NCBI RefSeq assembly: GCF_008477545.1
Contig: NZ_VORA01000005.1
Location: 179,838 to 243,837, forward strand
Origin: Roseibium aestuarii
GTDB lineage: Bacteria; Pseudomonadota; Alphaproteobacteria; Rhizobiales; Stappiaceae
DNA length: 64,000 bases
Reading direction: 5' to 3'
Part shown: positions 1 through 9,371 of the stretch, piece after piece
Layout: each line of letters opens with the position of its first letter
Position numbering within the stretch: position 1 is the stretch's first letter
The notes under the pieces: generated by a model
Told to the model about the DNA's origin: nothing
Seen by the model: only the letters and a program-made list of their open reading frames with translations
Databases searched by the model: none
Made by a program: the position numbers and the translations under genes

Positions 1-1
1 C

Positions 2-1042
2 AGTGCCGGGACGCTGGACGGGACGCTGGCCGGGAGGCTGGAAGGTGCGCTGGATGGGGGCGAGGCCCGCATGACCGCCGCCCATGCGGGCGACGTGCTG
101 ACCCTGACCGGGGCCGGGGCGCCTGCTGCTGCAGACCCGGCCAGTGCAGCCTCCTTCACCAAGGGCGAAGGCCGGATGGCTGGGGGTGCGGCAGCGCAAG
201 GAACGGCATCTCCCCAGGCGCAAGGCGCCGGGCAGACGCCGCCGCAGTCTGGTGCAGCCTCCAGCCCCCAGACAAGCACGACTGCGGAGGAGAGCAAGGC
301 CAATCCCTTCGACGCCTTCGCCGTGGAACCGGAAGAGGTCAGGGCGGCGAGCCGTCCCGGCGCTGCGGATCCGGACGGAGAGCTGTCGCGGCAGATCGCC
401 GGCACCATCAAGGTCGTGCGGCAGGAAACCCATTTCGCGCCGACGCTGCGCCTGTCTCCGGTGCAGCAGATCGGCGAGCAGATCATCGACAGCCTCAAGG
501 GCTCCAGCTTCCTGCGGTCCTTCGACCTGCCGACCCGTACCGAGGGGCCGATCCTCAAGACGCTGGAGATCCAGCTTCAGCCGGTGGAACTGGGCAGCGT
601 GAAGGTGCAGCTGCGCATGGTGGCGGACCGGGTCGAGGTGGTGATCCAGACGGCCCGGGAGGCGACGGCGGAGATGCTGCGCCAGGACCAGAAGCTGCTG
701 GACCAGATGCTGAAGGCCACGGGCTACAAGTCCGACAGCGTGACCATTCAGGTGGCCGACAGCCGGATGACCGGTGCGGCGGCGAGTGCCACCGCGCAAG
801 GCGGCGCCGCGGATGGCTCCGCCCAGCAGAACGGCTTTTCGGGTCACACGGGCGGGCAATGGGCCGGCGGCTCGGCCGGTCACTCCGGCGAGCAGGCCGG
901 ACGCCAGGATGCGGACGGGGGCGCGGACGGGCCATGGAGCCGCAGTCCGGACGGGAGCGCCGCAGATGACATTCACGAAGTCTCAGGGAGACAGGGTCAT
1001 GAAACCGGTTCTGATCGCCGCGCTGGCGGCCTCTATCTCTAG
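2..1042 (+). CDS. fliK: flagellar hook-length control protein FliK (MotD-like), C-terminal part
   Basis: The reading frame is open from the first bases of the window, so the gene starts upstream; an internal ATG lies at 71. FliK measures the growing hook and switches the type III export gate from hook to filament substrates. The middle is Ala/Gly/Gln/Ser-rich low-complexity sequence. The C-terminal export-switch domain is recognisable by a core of the form QLxPxELGxVxVxL (about residues 168-181 counted from the ATG at 71) followed by a helix with a DQKLLDQML stretch. The tail is again Gly/Ser-rich. The gene is followed by an overlapping lytic transglycosylase gene and then flgE, the arrangement known for motD (fliK) in Sinorhizobium-type flagellar clusters. 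The family call rests on the C-terminal domain and context; the N terminus cannot be judged. Confidence 0.85.
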   Translation, partial: SAGTLDGTLAGRLEGALDGGEARMTAAHAGDVLTLTGAGAPAAADPASAASFTKGEGRMAGGAAAQGTASPQAQGAGQTPPQSGAASSPQTSTTAEESKANPFDAFAVEPEEVRAASRPGAADPDGELSRQIAGTIKVVRQETHFAPTLRLSPVQQIGEQIIDSLKGSSFLRSFDLPTRTEGPILKTLEIQLQPVELGSVKVQLRMVADRVEVVIQTAREATAEMLRQDQKLLDQMLKATGYKSDSVTIQVADSRMTGAAASATAQGGAADGSAQQNGFSGHTGGQWAGGSAGHSGEQAGRQDADGGADGPWSRSPDGSAADDIHEVSGRQGHETGSDRRAGGLYL

Positions 1043-1565
1043 TCTCGTGCCGGGCGGCAACGCCCGGGCCGAGATCCAGAATGCCTGCGAGAGCGAGATG
1101 GTGGAGGCCGCAAGGCTCTATGAGGTGCCGCTCGGCGTGCTTTATGCGGTCGGTCTGACTGAGACCGGCCGGCGCGCCTCGCTTTATCCTTACGCCCTCA
1201 ACATCGAGGGCAAGCCGTTGTTTCCGCCGAGCGCGGGGGCTGCCGAGCAGGACGTGATGAGCGCCCGCCGTTCCGGCCGCAAGCTGATCGACGTGGGCTG
1301 CATGCAGATCAACCTGCATTATCACGGCGAGAAGTTCCACTCTGTGCGCGAGATGCTGACCCCGCGGGCCAACGTTCGCTATGCCGCCCGCTTCCTGAAG
1401 GAGTTGCGGGTGAGCCAGGGCTCCTGGACCATGGCGGTCGCGCGCTATCACGCGGGGCCGAACAACGATCCGGCGCAGAAGCGCTATGTGTGCCGGGTGA
1501 TCACCAACATGGTGGCCACCGGCTTCGGCAAGTGGACGGACGCCTCGCGCCGCTTTTGCAGCTGA
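999..1565 (+). CDS. lytic transglycosylase of the flagellar cluster
   Basis: Predicted 188-residue exported muramidase that would open peptidoglycan for rod and hook passage. The start chosen is the ATG at 999, inside the end of fliK, because it is followed at once by a signal peptide (Lys3, hydrophobic stretch, cleavage near ANARAE around residue 24). The SLT fold is supported by a TETG motif with the likely catalytic Glu55, a GCMQIN motif at 100-105 and an ARYHAG motif near 148-153 that matches the usual AYNAG block. Longer upstream starts would put a low-complexity shadow of fliK before the signal peptide. Rhizobial clusters carry an equivalent gene (orf38) between motD and flgE. Substrate and partner are inferred from family and position. 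Confidence 0.88.
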   Translation: MKPVLIAALAASISSLVPGGNARAEIQNACESEMVEAARLYEVPLGVLYAVGLTETGRRASLYPYALNIEGKPLFPPSAGAAEQDVMSARRSGRKLIDVGCMQINLHYHGEKFHSVREMLTPRANVRYAARFLKELRVSQGSWTMAVARYHAGPNNDPAQKRYVCRVITNMVATGFGKWTDASRRFCS

Positions 1566-1597
1566 CGCGGGGCGATGGTCCTTCGCGGGGTCGATCG

Positions 1598-1612
1598 TTA
1601 AAATTTTAGTAA
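1598..1612 (+). promoter_or_regulatory. CtrA/FtcR-like box upstream of flgE (candidate)
   Basis: TTAA-N7-GTAA lies in an AT-rich pocket (about 1597-1640) in otherwise GC-rich DNA, roughly 110 bp before flgE. It differs by one base from the TTAA-N7-TTAA half-site pair bound by CtrA-type response regulators. It could instead be bound by FtcR or be only promoter DNA. Confidence 0.3.
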
Positions 1613-1718
1613 AAACAAATAATTGAAATAATTCAGCTTTTTCGGCTGGCGACAGCCTCGCGCAAGTTTCTGCCTGTTGGATGGCTCCCAGATGATTTCC
1701 TAATCCGGGAGAAATTCC

Positions 1719-2996
1719 ATGGGTCTCTATGGCGTAATGCGGACCGGCGTTTCCGGCATGAATGCCCAGTCGAGCAAGCTCGGCACCGTGGCGGACAACA
1801 TCGCGAATTCGAGTACGACGGGCTACAAGCGCGCCCAGACCGAATTCTCCTCCATGATCCTGTCCCAGGGGGCCGGCACCTACAATTCCGGCGGGGTGGA
1901 GGCCAAGACCCTCTATGCCATCTCCGAGCAGGGGGCGCTGAGCTACACCACGTCCAGCCTCAATCTGGCTGTCGACGGAAACGGGTTCTTCGTGGTCGCG
2001 AACAAGGAGGGTCTGAACCCGGCCCTGACGCGTGCCGGCGCCTTCGTGCCGGACGGGGAAGGCTTCCTGGTCAATTCCGCCGGTTACTACCTGCAAGGCT
2101 ATCCGGTGACCAACGGGGCCGCGCCCGCGCCGGTCGCCAACGGTCTGGGCGGGATGGAAGCGGTCAACATCTCCCAGAGCCAGCTTGAGGCGGTGCCGAC
2201 GAGTTCCGGCAAGCTCTGGGCGAACGTGCCCGAAGGGGCGGCGCTGGTGCCCGCTGCGGATCTGCCGTCGACCAACTCGCCGACGGCCAGCTACACGGCC
2301 AAGACCTCCATGGTTGTCTACGACAATCTCGGCAATGAGCTGACCCTGGACATCTACTACTCCAAGATGACGGAGACGGCCGCCGACAGCGACTGGGAAG
2401 TCACGATCTACAACGCGGCCGATGCGGCGGCGGGCGGCGGGTTCTCCTATTCGACGCCGGCGCTCTCGACCCAGACCCTGACCTTCGACGTGACCACCGG
2501 CGACCTTACAGCGGCCAGCCCGACGGACATCACCCTGACGGTGCCCAATGGCCAGACCTTCGACATCGATCTGAGCGGCGCGACCTATCTGGCGGCGGAT
2601 TTCACCGTCACCGAGGTGGACGCCAACGGCAACGCGCCGAGCGCGGTGGAAACGGTGGAGTTCGGCGACGACGGCACGCTCTATGCGCTCTACGCCAATG
2701 GCGATCGGCGCGCGATCTACCAGATCCCGCTGGCGGATGTGCCCAGCCCCGACAAGCTGACCCCGCTCTCGGGCAATCTCTATCGCATGTCGAACGACTC
2801 CGGCGACGTGCGGGTGGGCTTCCCCGGCGAGGGCGGCCTTGGCGATCTGGTGGTGGGTGCGCTGGAGGGATCCAACGTCGATCTCGCCTCCGAACTCACG
2901 AACATGATCGAATCCCAGCGTGGCTACAGCGCGAATTCGAAGGTCTTCAAGGCGGGCTCCGACCTGCTGGAAGAACTGGTGAACCTGGTCCGCTGA
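1719..2996 (+). CDS. flgE: flagellar hook protein FlgE
   Basis: Predicted 425-residue hook subunit, close to the usual rhizobial FlgE length. The N terminus has the rod/hook axial motif (GVSGMNAQSSKLGTVADNIAN, residues about 10-30, followed by GYKRA), and the C terminus carries the matching axial helix with the MIESQRGYSANSKV block. The central region is the variable hook domain with a GNELTLDIYY strand. The start at 1719 follows a GGGAGA ribosome-binding site seven bases upstream. A 153-bp AT-rich gap before it probably carries the promoter for the following plus-strand operon. FlgK follows 34 bp downstream. Confidence 0.97.
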   Translation: MGLYGVMRTGVSGMNAQSSKLGTVADNIANSSTTGYKRAQTEFSSMILSQGAGTYNSGGVEAKTLYAISEQGALSYTTSSLNLAVDGNGFFVVANKEGLNPALTRAGAFVPDGEGFLVNSAGYYLQGYPVTNGAAPAPVANGLGGMEAVNISQSQLEAVPTSSGKLWANVPEGAALVPAADLPSTNSPTASYTAKTSMVVYDNLGNELTLDIYYSKMTETAADSDWEVTIYNAADAAAGGGFSYSTPALSTQTLTFDVTTGDLTAASPTDITLTVPNGQTFDIDLSGATYLAADFTVTEVDANGNAPSAVETVEFGDDGTLYALYANGDRRAIYQIPLADVPSPDKLTPLSGNLYRMSNDSGDVRVGFPGEGGLGDLVVGALEGSNVDLASELTNMIESQRGYSANSKVFKAGSDLLEELVNLVR

Positions 2997-3030
2997 GGAC
3001 CCTTGCCCTCCTGAATGACGAGTAGAAGCG

Positions 3031-4518
3031 ATGTCTCTGTCTGTTGCCCTGCAGGTTGCCCAATCGGCCCTGAGCGCGCGCCAAACCCAGATGGCCACCG
3101 TGTCGCGCAATGTGGCGGGAGCCCAGGACGCGGGCTACACGCGCAAGTCCGTCATGCTGTCCACGGTCACCAGCTCCAGCGGTCAGCCGGGCGGGGTGCG
3201 GGTGGACGGGATCTCCCGCACGACGGACGCGGGGCTCTATGCCACGCTGCTGCGCTCCACCTCCGTCGGCACCGCCCAGCAGGCGCTGCTCGACGGGCTG
3301 ACCACGATGGCGACCACGGTGGGCGACACGGAGCTGGAGCTGTCGCCGGCCGCCCAGCTCGGCGTGTTGAAGACGGCGCTGCAGACGGCGGCCTCCGATC
3401 CCAATGACACGATCCTCGCCCAGGACCTTTTGTCCGCGGCCAGGGACATGGCGCTGAGCCTGAACCAGGCGAGCGAGACCGTGCAGGGTGTGCGGGCGGA
3501 TGCGGATGCGGCCATTGCCGACAGCGTCGACCAGATCAACAAGCTGCTGGGCCAGCTGGAGGCGCTGAACTCGGTGATCGTACGCGGCACCCAGAGCGGG
3601 GCCGACGTGACCGATGCGCTGGACAGCCGGGATCAGGTGCTTCTGTCCCTGTCGGAGGAGATCGGCATCACGACGCTCTCCCAGGGGGACGGCGGTGTCG
3701 CGGTCTACACGGACAGCGGGGTGACCCTGTTCGAGACCACGGCCCGGCCCGTGACCTTTGCTGCCACCAACACCTTCACCGCCTCCACGGTGGGAGCGGC
3801 GGTCTATATCGACGGGGTTCCGGTCATCGGTGACAATGCGGTCATGCCGATTTCCTCGGGCCGCCTTTCCGGGCTGGCCATGCTCCGGGACGAGGCCGCT
3901 CCGACCTATCAAAGCCAGCTCGACGAGATCGCCCGCGGGCTGATCGAAGCCTTCGCGGAAGCGGACCAGACGGCGGTCAATCCAGATCAGGCAGGTCTCT
4001 TCACCTGGAGCGGCGGACCGGCGGTGCCGGCAACGGCGACCCTTTCGGTCGGGCTGGCCAGCGACATCCGGATCAACGCCAATGCGGATCCGGATCAGGG
4101 CGGTGATCTGGACCTGCTGCGCGACGGCGGCATCTCGGATCCGCTCGACCCCAACTACGACTACAACCCGGCCGATAACGCGGGCTTTTCCGCCCGCCTG
4201 CAGGAGCTTCTGGAAAAGCTGGAAGCGCCGATGGTCTTCGACAGCACGGTGGAACTCGACCCGACCGACAGTCTCTCCGGCTTCTCCGCTTCCTCCGTCA
4301 GCTGGATGGAGGCCCGGCGCCAGACCGTGACGGACAATCTCGAGGTGCAGTCGGTGATCGTGGCCCGGACGGCTGAAAGCCTCGGCAACGAGACGGGCGT
4401 CAACATCGACGAGGAAATGACCCGTCTCCTGGAGCTCGAGCGCGCCTATGCGGCCGCCGCCAAACTCATTTCCGCCGTCGACAACATGCTCGACGACCTT
4501 CTTTCAGCCGCGAGGTAA
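3031..4518 (+). CDS. flgK: flagellar hook-filament junction protein FlgK (HAP1)
   Basis: Predicted 495-residue hook-associated protein that joins hook and filament. The N-terminal axial helix is seen around residues 10-32 (SARQTQMATVSRN, AGYTRK), and the C-terminal coiled segment ends with the ERAYAAAAKLISAVDNML block typical of FlgK/flagellin family proteins. Central parts are variable. It lies between flgE and flgL, six bases from flgL, as expected for one transcript. A Val-Asp-Gly-Ile patch near residue 56 (VRVDGISR) is typical of FlgK. Confidence 0.96.
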   Translation: MSLSVALQVAQSALSARQTQMATVSRNVAGAQDAGYTRKSVMLSTVTSSSGQPGGVRVDGISRTTDAGLYATLLRSTSVGTAQQALLDGLTTMATTVGDTELELSPAAQLGVLKTALQTAASDPNDTILAQDLLSAARDMALSLNQASETVQGVRADADAAIADSVDQINKLLGQLEALNSVIVRGTQSGADVTDALDSRDQVLLSLSEEIGITTLSQGDGGVAVYTDSGVTLFETTARPVTFAATNTFTASTVGAAVYIDGVPVIGDNAVMPISSGRLSGLAMLRDEAAPTYQSQLDEIARGLIEAFAEADQTAVNPDQAGLFTWSGGPAVPATATLSVGLASDIRINANADPDQGGDLDLLRDGGISDPLDPNYDYNPADNAGFSARLQELLEKLEAPMVFDSTVELDPTDSLSGFSASSVSWMEARRQTVTDNLEVQSVIVARTAESLGNETGVNIDEEMTRLLELERAYAAAAKLISAVDNMLDDLLSAAR

Positions 4519-4524
4519 CCAGCC

Positions 4525-5571
4525 ATGAAGACCACCTTTGTCTCGACCCTGTCGCTGGCCGATACGGCCCGCAGCCAGATGATGCGCCAGACCGCTCTCG
4601 TGGACCGGCTGCAGGTGGAGCTCTCCTCCGGCCGCAAGGCGGATGTGGGGTTGGACCTGGGCAGCCGGACCGGAGAAGCGGTGACGCTGCGCGCCGAGTT
4701 CTCGTTCCTCAACGCGATTTCCGACACCAATGCCCTGACGGCGTCGCGCCTCGACGTGTCGCAGGCGGCGCTGGGAGACATGCTCGCCAATGCGCAGGAT
4801 TTCCTCGCCACGCTGATCGCGGTGCGCGACAGCGACGGCAGTGCGGCGCTGGCCCGGTCCGAGGCCATCGGCGGGCTCGACCTGCTGACGTCGCGGCTCA
4901 ATACCCAGCTCAACGGCAGCTATCTGTTCGCCGGTCTCAACAGCGACGTGGCACCGGTGGCGGATTATTCCGACCCGGCCCAGCCGAACAAGATCGCCGC
5001 CGATGCGGCCTTCCTCGGTGCCTTCGGCTTCGACCAGACCAATGCTGGCGTGTCTGGCATTTCGGCGGCGGCGATGCAGACCTATCTGGACGGGCCTTTC
5101 GCGGCGCTCTTTGCCGATCCCGCCTGGGGCACGACCTGGTCCAGCGCCACCGACGAGACGACGGTCAGCCGCATCTCCACCAGCGAGACCCTGAACAGCT
5201 CCGTCAGTGCCAACGAGGATCCGTTCCGGGAGCTGGCGCAGGTCTACACGATGATGTCGGACCTCGGGAACACGGCCCTCAACAAGGAGACCCAGAAGGT
5301 GGTGGTCGACAAGGCCATCGCGCTGCTGGGCTCGGCGATTGCCGGGGTGGTGAGCGAGATGGGGAGTCTGGGCACCGCGCAGGAGCGGGTGACGCTGGCC
5401 AGCGAACGCCTGTCGATCCAGACCGACATCCTGAATGAACGCATCAACGCGCTGGAGCTGGTCAATCTGGAGGAAACCTCCGTGCGGCTGAACACCGCCC
5501 TGACCCAGCTGGAAACCACCTACGCCATCAGTGCGCGGATCCAGCAGCTCAGCATCCTGAACTACATCTGA
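4525..5571 (+). CDS. flgL: flagellar hook-filament junction protein FlgL (HAP3)
   Basis: Predicted 348-residue second hook-filament adaptor. It has flagellin-like N- and C-terminal helices: an N-terminal segment with LVDRLQVELSSGRKADVG and a C-terminal one with ETSVRLNTALTQLETTYAIS. A GSYLFAGLNSD stretch near residues 131-141 fits the FlgL family. It directly follows flgK (six-base gap) and precedes flaF after about 60 bases that include a short GC-rich palindromic region just after its stop. Confidence 0.95.
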   Translation: MKTTFVSTLSLADTARSQMMRQTALVDRLQVELSSGRKADVGLDLGSRTGEAVTLRAEFSFLNAISDTNALTASRLDVSQAALGDMLANAQDFLATLIAVRDSDGSAALARSEAIGGLDLLTSRLNTQLNGSYLFAGLNSDVAPVADYSDPAQPNKIAADAAFLGAFGFDQTNAGVSGISAAAMQTYLDGPFAALFADPAWGTTWSSATDETTVSRISTSETLNSSVSANEDPFRELAQVYTMMSDLGNTALNKETQKVVVDKAIALLGSAIAGVVSEMGSLGTAQERVTLASERLSIQTDILNERINALELVNLEETSVRLNTALTQLETTYAISARIQQLSILNYI

Positions 5572-5632
5572 TCGGCCGGCCCGCGCCGGCGGGCCCTGCC
5601 TGCGACTGCCTGTCAAAGTCAAGTGAGGTGCC

Positions 5633-5992
5633 ATGTACAGTCACTCCTACGCCGAAACCATGGACGAGATCTGCCTGGACGAGCGAACCAACGAGGCGGA
5701 AGCCGTGGAGCTGGTGCTTGCCATGCTGATGCGCGCCGAAGCCCGGGGGACCCAGTCGCGAGAGGCCGTGGAGGCCCTGTTCAACCTGCGCCGGCTCTGG
5801 GCCTATTTCCTCGAAAGCCTGGGCGACAATGCCAACGAGCTGCCCAAGGAGCTGCGGGCCAACCTGATTTCCATCGGGATCTGGGTGCTGCAGGAGGCCG
5901 AGCGCGTGCGTCAGGGCGAGGTCACCAGCTTCGCGGCGCTCATCGAGATCAACACCATCATCCGCGACAGTCTACGGGGAGCCGAAGCATGA
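5633..5992 (+). CDS. flaF: flagellar biosynthesis regulatory protein FlaF
   Basis: Predicted 119-residue cytosolic protein of the FlaF family, which in alphaproteobacteria acts with FlbT to couple flagellin synthesis or secretion to assembly. The family pattern is seen in the N-terminal AETMDE stretch, the central LFNLRRLWAYFLESL segment and the ELRANLISIGIWVLQEAERV block. Its stop overlaps the flbT start as ATGA, indicating translational coupling. The flaF-flbT pair is a hallmark of alphaproteobacterial flagellar systems. Confidence 0.94.
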   Translation: MYSHSYAETMDEICLDERTNEAEAVELVLAMLMRAEARGTQSREAVEALFNLRRLWAYFLESLGDNANELPKELRANLISIGIWVLQEAERVRQGEVTSFAALIEINTIIRDSLRGAEA

Positions 5993-6465
5993 AGATCGGA
6001 CTGAAGGCCGGCGAACGGCTGTTTCTCAACGGAGCGGTGATCCGGGTCGACCGGAAGACCTCCATCGAGTTGCTCAATGACGCGGTGTTCCTGCTGGAAG
6101 CCCATGTCATGCAGCGGGAGCAGGCGACGACACCGCTGCGCCAGATCTATTTCCTGCTGCAATCCATGGTCATGGATCCGGCCTCTGCCGGAATGATGCA
6201 GGACTTTGCCTGCGCCATGGTCGGCGTGCTGCGCGACCAGACCGGCTCGGCCGCCCTGCGGGCCGGGCTTGACGAGATCGAGGGGCTGATCGAGGGCGGG
6301 CGCTGGTTCGAGGCGATGAAGCTGGTGCGCACCCATTACGCCCACGAGGAGGCGGAGCCCTTTCCCGCCGACGTGACCCGTTGCGCAGCGAAGGCGCCGC
6401 GCAGCGACAGCCGACGCGGGACGCGCAGTGCGCCGCAGCCCCCGATCTATCTGGAAGCGGTCTGA
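5989..6465 (+). CDS. flbT: flagellin post-transcriptional repressor FlbT
   Basis: Predicted 158-residue FlbT, known in Caulobacter to bind flagellin mRNA and limit translation until the hook is finished. The start chosen is the ATG at 5989, overlapping the flaF stop, because the conserved N terminus (KIGLKAGERLFLNGAVI) begins there. The sequence around residues 45-75 (TTPLRQIYFLLQSMVMDP) is typical of the family. The last 30 residues are basic and Ser-rich and may be variable. An AAGGAG site for flgD overlaps its stop. Confidence 0.93.
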   Translation: MKIGLKAGERLFLNGAVIRVDRKTSIELLNDAVFLLEAHVMQREQATTPLRQIYFLLQSMVMDPASAGMMQDFACAMVGVLRDQTGSAALRAGLDEIEGLIEGGRWFEAMKLVRTHYAHEEAEPFPADVTRCAAKAPRSDSRRGTRSAPQPPIYLEAV

Positions 6466-6478
6466 AGGAGCCCGAGCC

Positions 6479-6877
6479 ATGAGCGTATCCGCAGTTTCCG
6501 CCGTGACTGAAAGCGGCACCTCCGTCAGCTCGGCGGCGCAGCAGCAGCTGACCCTCGACTACAACGCCTTCCTGACCCTGATGATGGAGCAGATGAAGCA
6601 CCAGGACCCCACCGATCCGGTGGATTCCACCGAGCAGCTCGCCCAGCTCGCCAGCTTCTCGAATGTCGAGCAGTCGATCGAGACCAACAAGAAGCTGGAG
6701 ACGATGCTGGCGAACATGTCCTTCGGCCAGGTGGACGATCTGATCGGGCGCACGGCGACCGATGCCAGCGGTACCACGGGCATCGTCACCTCGGTGGAGG
6801 TCTATGACGACGGCACGCTTCTGGGCCTCGACAACGGCAAGGGCATCCTGCTCGGCTCCGGCGTGAAGATCTCCTGA
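6479..6877 (+). CDS. flgD: flagellar hook capping scaffold FlgD
   Basis: Predicted 132-residue hook cap protein. The start at 6479 is preferred because an AAGGAG site lies nine bases upstream and the conserved region begins shortly after. The FlgD N-terminal signature FLTLMMEQMKHQDPTDPVDS, followed by EQLAQLASFSNVEQ, is intact. The protein is short because it lacks the C-terminal Ig/tudor-like part of enteric FlgD, which is normal for rhizobial FlgD. It sits between flbT and fliQ. Confidence 0.95.
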   Translation: MSVSAVSAVTESGTSVSSAAQQQLTLDYNAFLTLMMEQMKHQDPTDPVDSTEQLAQLASFSNVEQSIETNKKLETMLANMSFGQVDDLIGRTATDASGTTGIVTSVEVYDDGTLLGLDNGKGILLGSGVKIS

Positions 6878-6894
6878 GCCGCGCCGGTGACACC

Positions 6895-7161
6895 ATGAAT
6901 GAAGTCGACGCCCTTGATCTGGTGCGCAGCGCCATCTGGACCATCATCGTGGGATCGGCCCCGGCCATCCTTCCCGCGATGGTGGTCGGGCTGGTCATCG
7001 CCCTGTTGCAGGCCCTTACCCAGGTGCAGGAAATCACCCTGACCTTCATTCCGAAGATCGTGGCGATCCTGCTGATGATCGTCATCGCCGGTCCCTTCAT
7101 CGGAGGGCAGATCCATGCCCTGACCCTGCTGGTCTACAGCCGGGTGGAAAACGGGTTCTAG
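6895..7161 (+). CDS. fliQ: flagellar export gate protein FliQ
   Basis: Predicted 88-residue inner-membrane component of the type III export gate. Two hydrophobic helices are visible (about 17-38 and 50-72), with the family pattern PAILPAMVVGLVIALLQALTQVQE followed by LTFIPKIVAI. Length matches the FliQ family. It sits between flgD and flhA, with about 120 bases before flhA. Confidence 0.96.
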   Translation: MNEVDALDLVRSAIWTIIVGSAPAILPAMVVGLVIALLQALTQVQEITLTFIPKIVAILLMIVIAGPFIGGQIHALTLLVYSRVENGF

Positions 7162-7280
7162 GTCCGGCCGGGCCGGAGGCCACACCATCCCGGCGCAAGC
7201 TTCGGCCCCTAGCGTGAGCGGACCTTCATCGCGGACCGGCGCCGAGCCGGTCCTCCACGCGACCCGAGCAGGGATCCGAC

Positions 7281-9371
7281 ATGACCGAAACCACTCTCGC
7301 CCCGGGTGCCGCCTCGCCGACGGAAAGCCGTCGCGACGTCGGCTTCGCCATCGGCATCGTGCTGATCCTGGCGGTTCTCTTCCTGCCGATCCCGACCTTC
7401 CTGATCGACATCGGCCTGGCCCTGTCCATCGCGCTTTCGGTGCTGATCCTGATGGTGGCCCTGTGGATCCACAAGCCGCTGGAATTCTCGTCCTTCCCGA
7501 CGGTCCTGCTGATCGCCACCATGCTGCGCCTGTCGCTCAACATCGCGACCACGCGCGTGATCCTGGCCAATGGGCACGAGGGACTGGATGCGGCGGGCTA
7601 CATCATCAACGGCTTCTCCAACTTCGTGATGAGCGGCGATTTCGTCATCGGCCTGATCGTCTTCGCGATCCTCGTCACGGTGAACTTCCTCGTCATCACC
7701 AAGGGCGCGACCCGTATCGCCGAAGTGGGGGCCCGCTTCACGCTGGATGCCATTCCCGGCAAGCAGATGGCGATTGACGCGGACCTGAACGCGGGCCTCA
7801 TCAACGACAAGGAAGCGCAGCGCCGCCGCAGCGAGCTGGAGGAGGAGAGTTCCTTCTTCGGCGCCATGGACGGGGCGTCGAAATTCGTGCGTGGCGACGC
7901 GATTGCCGGCCTGATCATCACAGCCGTCAACGTGCTCGGGGGCATGATCATCGGCGTCACCCGCCACGGCATGACGCCAGCGGACGCGGCGGATGTCTTC
8001 ACCAAGCTGTCCGTGGGCGACGGTCTGGTGTCCCAGATCCCGGCGCTGGTGGTGTCGCTGGCGGCCGGTCTTCTGGTCTCCAAGGGCGGCACCCGCGGCT
8101 CGGCCGACAAGGCGGTTCTGGGTCAGCTCGGCAACTACCCCCGCGCGCTTTTCGTGGCCTCGATCCTGATGGGGGTCTTTGCCCTGATGCCGGGCCTTCC
8201 CTTCCTGCCCTTCGCGCTGCTGGGCGGGATCATGGGCTTCACCGGCTATGCCATTCCGCGCAAGCTGGCGGCGCTGAAGCGGGCCGAAGAGGCCACCGCG
8301 AGCGCCAAGGAAGAGGCGCGCAAGGCGGAGCAGCGGGACTCGGTCAAGGAGTCCCTCAAGACGGCGGAGATCGAGCTGGTGCTCGGCAAGCAGCTCGCCA
8401 GCCAGATGATGACCAATCACGGCGAACTGTCGCGCCGGGTGGGCAAGATGCGCCGCAAGTTCGCCGAGCAATATGGCTTCGTGGTGCCGGACATCCGGGT
8501 GACGGACAGTCTGACGCTGGCGCCCAAGAGCTATCAGATCAAGGTGCATGGCACGATCGTGGCGGCGCAGGAGGTGAAGGTAGGCGAGCTTCTGGTGCTG
8601 ACCGACCAGGGCCAGAGCCTGCCGGTGCCCGGCGACGAGACCCGCGAACCCGCCTTCGGCATGCCGGCCTACTGGGTGCCGTCGGCCTACAAGGACGAGC
8701 TGGTCCGGCGCAACATGCAGCCGGCGGACAACAACACGGTGATCCTGACACATCTGTCGGAGGTCATCCGCAACAACCTGCCGCAACTCCTGTCCTACAA
8801 GGACATGCGCAACCTCTTCGACCGGCTGGAGCCGGAATACCGCAAGCTGCTGGACGACATCTGCCCGGCGCACACGTCCTATTCCGGTCTGCAGGCGGTG
8901 CTGAAGCTGCTGCTGGCGGAGCGGGTGTCGATCCGCAACCTGCATCTGATCCTGGAGGCGGTGGCCGAGATCGTGCCCCATGTGCGGCGCTCCGAGCAGG
9001 TGGTGGAGCATGTGCGCATGCGCATCGCCCAGCAGATCTGCGGCGATCTGGCAGAGGGCGGGCCGCTCAACGTGCTGCGCCTCGGCAACCGCTGGGATCT
9101 CGCCTTCCACCAGAGCCTGAAGCGCGACAACAAGGGCGACGTGATCGAGTTCGACATCGAGCCCCAGCAGGTGGAAGACTTCGGCGCCGATCTCAGCCGG
9201 GCGGTGAAGACCCACATGCGCGACGGCATGCGCTTTGCCATTGTCGCGGCCCCGGAAGCCCGGCCCTATGTGCGCATGATCGTGGAACGCATGTTCCCGA
9301 CCCTTCCGGTGCTTTCCCATCTGGAAATCGCCCGGGGTGTCGATATCCGCCAGATCGGCAGCGTGTCGTGA
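7281..9371 (+). CDS. flhA: flagellar export gate protein FlhA
   Basis: Predicted 696-residue nonameric export-gate subunit with an N-terminal membrane domain of about eight helices (residues about 20-320) and a C-terminal cytoplasmic ring (about 360-690). The FHIPEP family signature is visible around residues 149-175 ([20 protein letters not shown], then DADLN). The linker around 325-355 is highly charged, as in other FlhA proteins. The gene overlaps fliR by four bases (GTGA). The start at 7281 is the first ATG after a poorly conserved leader. Confidence 0.97.
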   Translation: MTETTLAPGAASPTESRRDVGFAIGIVLILAVLFLPIPTFLIDIGLALSIALSVLILMVALWIHKPLEFSSFPTVLLIATMLRLSLNIATTRVILANGHEGLDAAGYIINGFSNFVMSGDFVIGLIVFAILVTVNFLVITKGATRIAEVGARFTLDAIPGKQMAIDADLNAGLINDKEAQRRRSELEEESSFFGAMDGASKFVRGDAIAGLIITAVNVLGGMIIGVTRHGMTPADAADVFTKLSVGDGLVSQIPALVVSLAAGLLVSKGGTRGSADKAVLGQLGNYPRALFVASILMGVFALMPGLPFLPFALLGGIMGFTGYAIPRKLAALKRAEEATASAKEEARKAEQRDSVKESLKTAEIELVLGKQLASQMMTNHGELSRRVGKMRRKFAEQYGFVVPDIRVTDSLTLAPKSYQIKVHGTIVAAQEVKVGELLVLTDQGQSLPVPGDETREPAFGMPAYWVPSAYKDELVRRNMQPADNNTVILTHLSEVIRNNLPQLLSYKDMRNLFDRLEPEYRKLLDDICPAHTSYSGLQAVLKLLLAERVSIRNLHLILEAVAEIVPHVRRSEQVVEHVRMRIAQQICGDLAEGGPLNVLRLGNRWDLAFHQSLKRDNKGDVIEFDIEPQQVEDFGADLSRAVKTHMRDGMRFAIVAAPEARPYVRMIVERMFPTLPVLSHLEIARGVDIRQIGSVS

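Noticed and set aside
1650..1666. A sigma-54-like -24/-12 element before flgE (TGGC...TCGC)
   Set aside because: Spacing fits, but both elements have mismatches and rhizobial flagellar operons of this type are not sigma-54 dependent.
555..3110. An open frame of about 850 codons on the minus strand across fliK-flgE
   Set aside because: It is antisense to clear flagellar genes, is His/Arg/Gly-rich with no domain, and reflects codon bias of the real genes.
7209..9320. A 700-codon minus-strand open frame opposite flhA
   Set aside because: Pure mirror of flhA codon usage; flhA is intact and certain.
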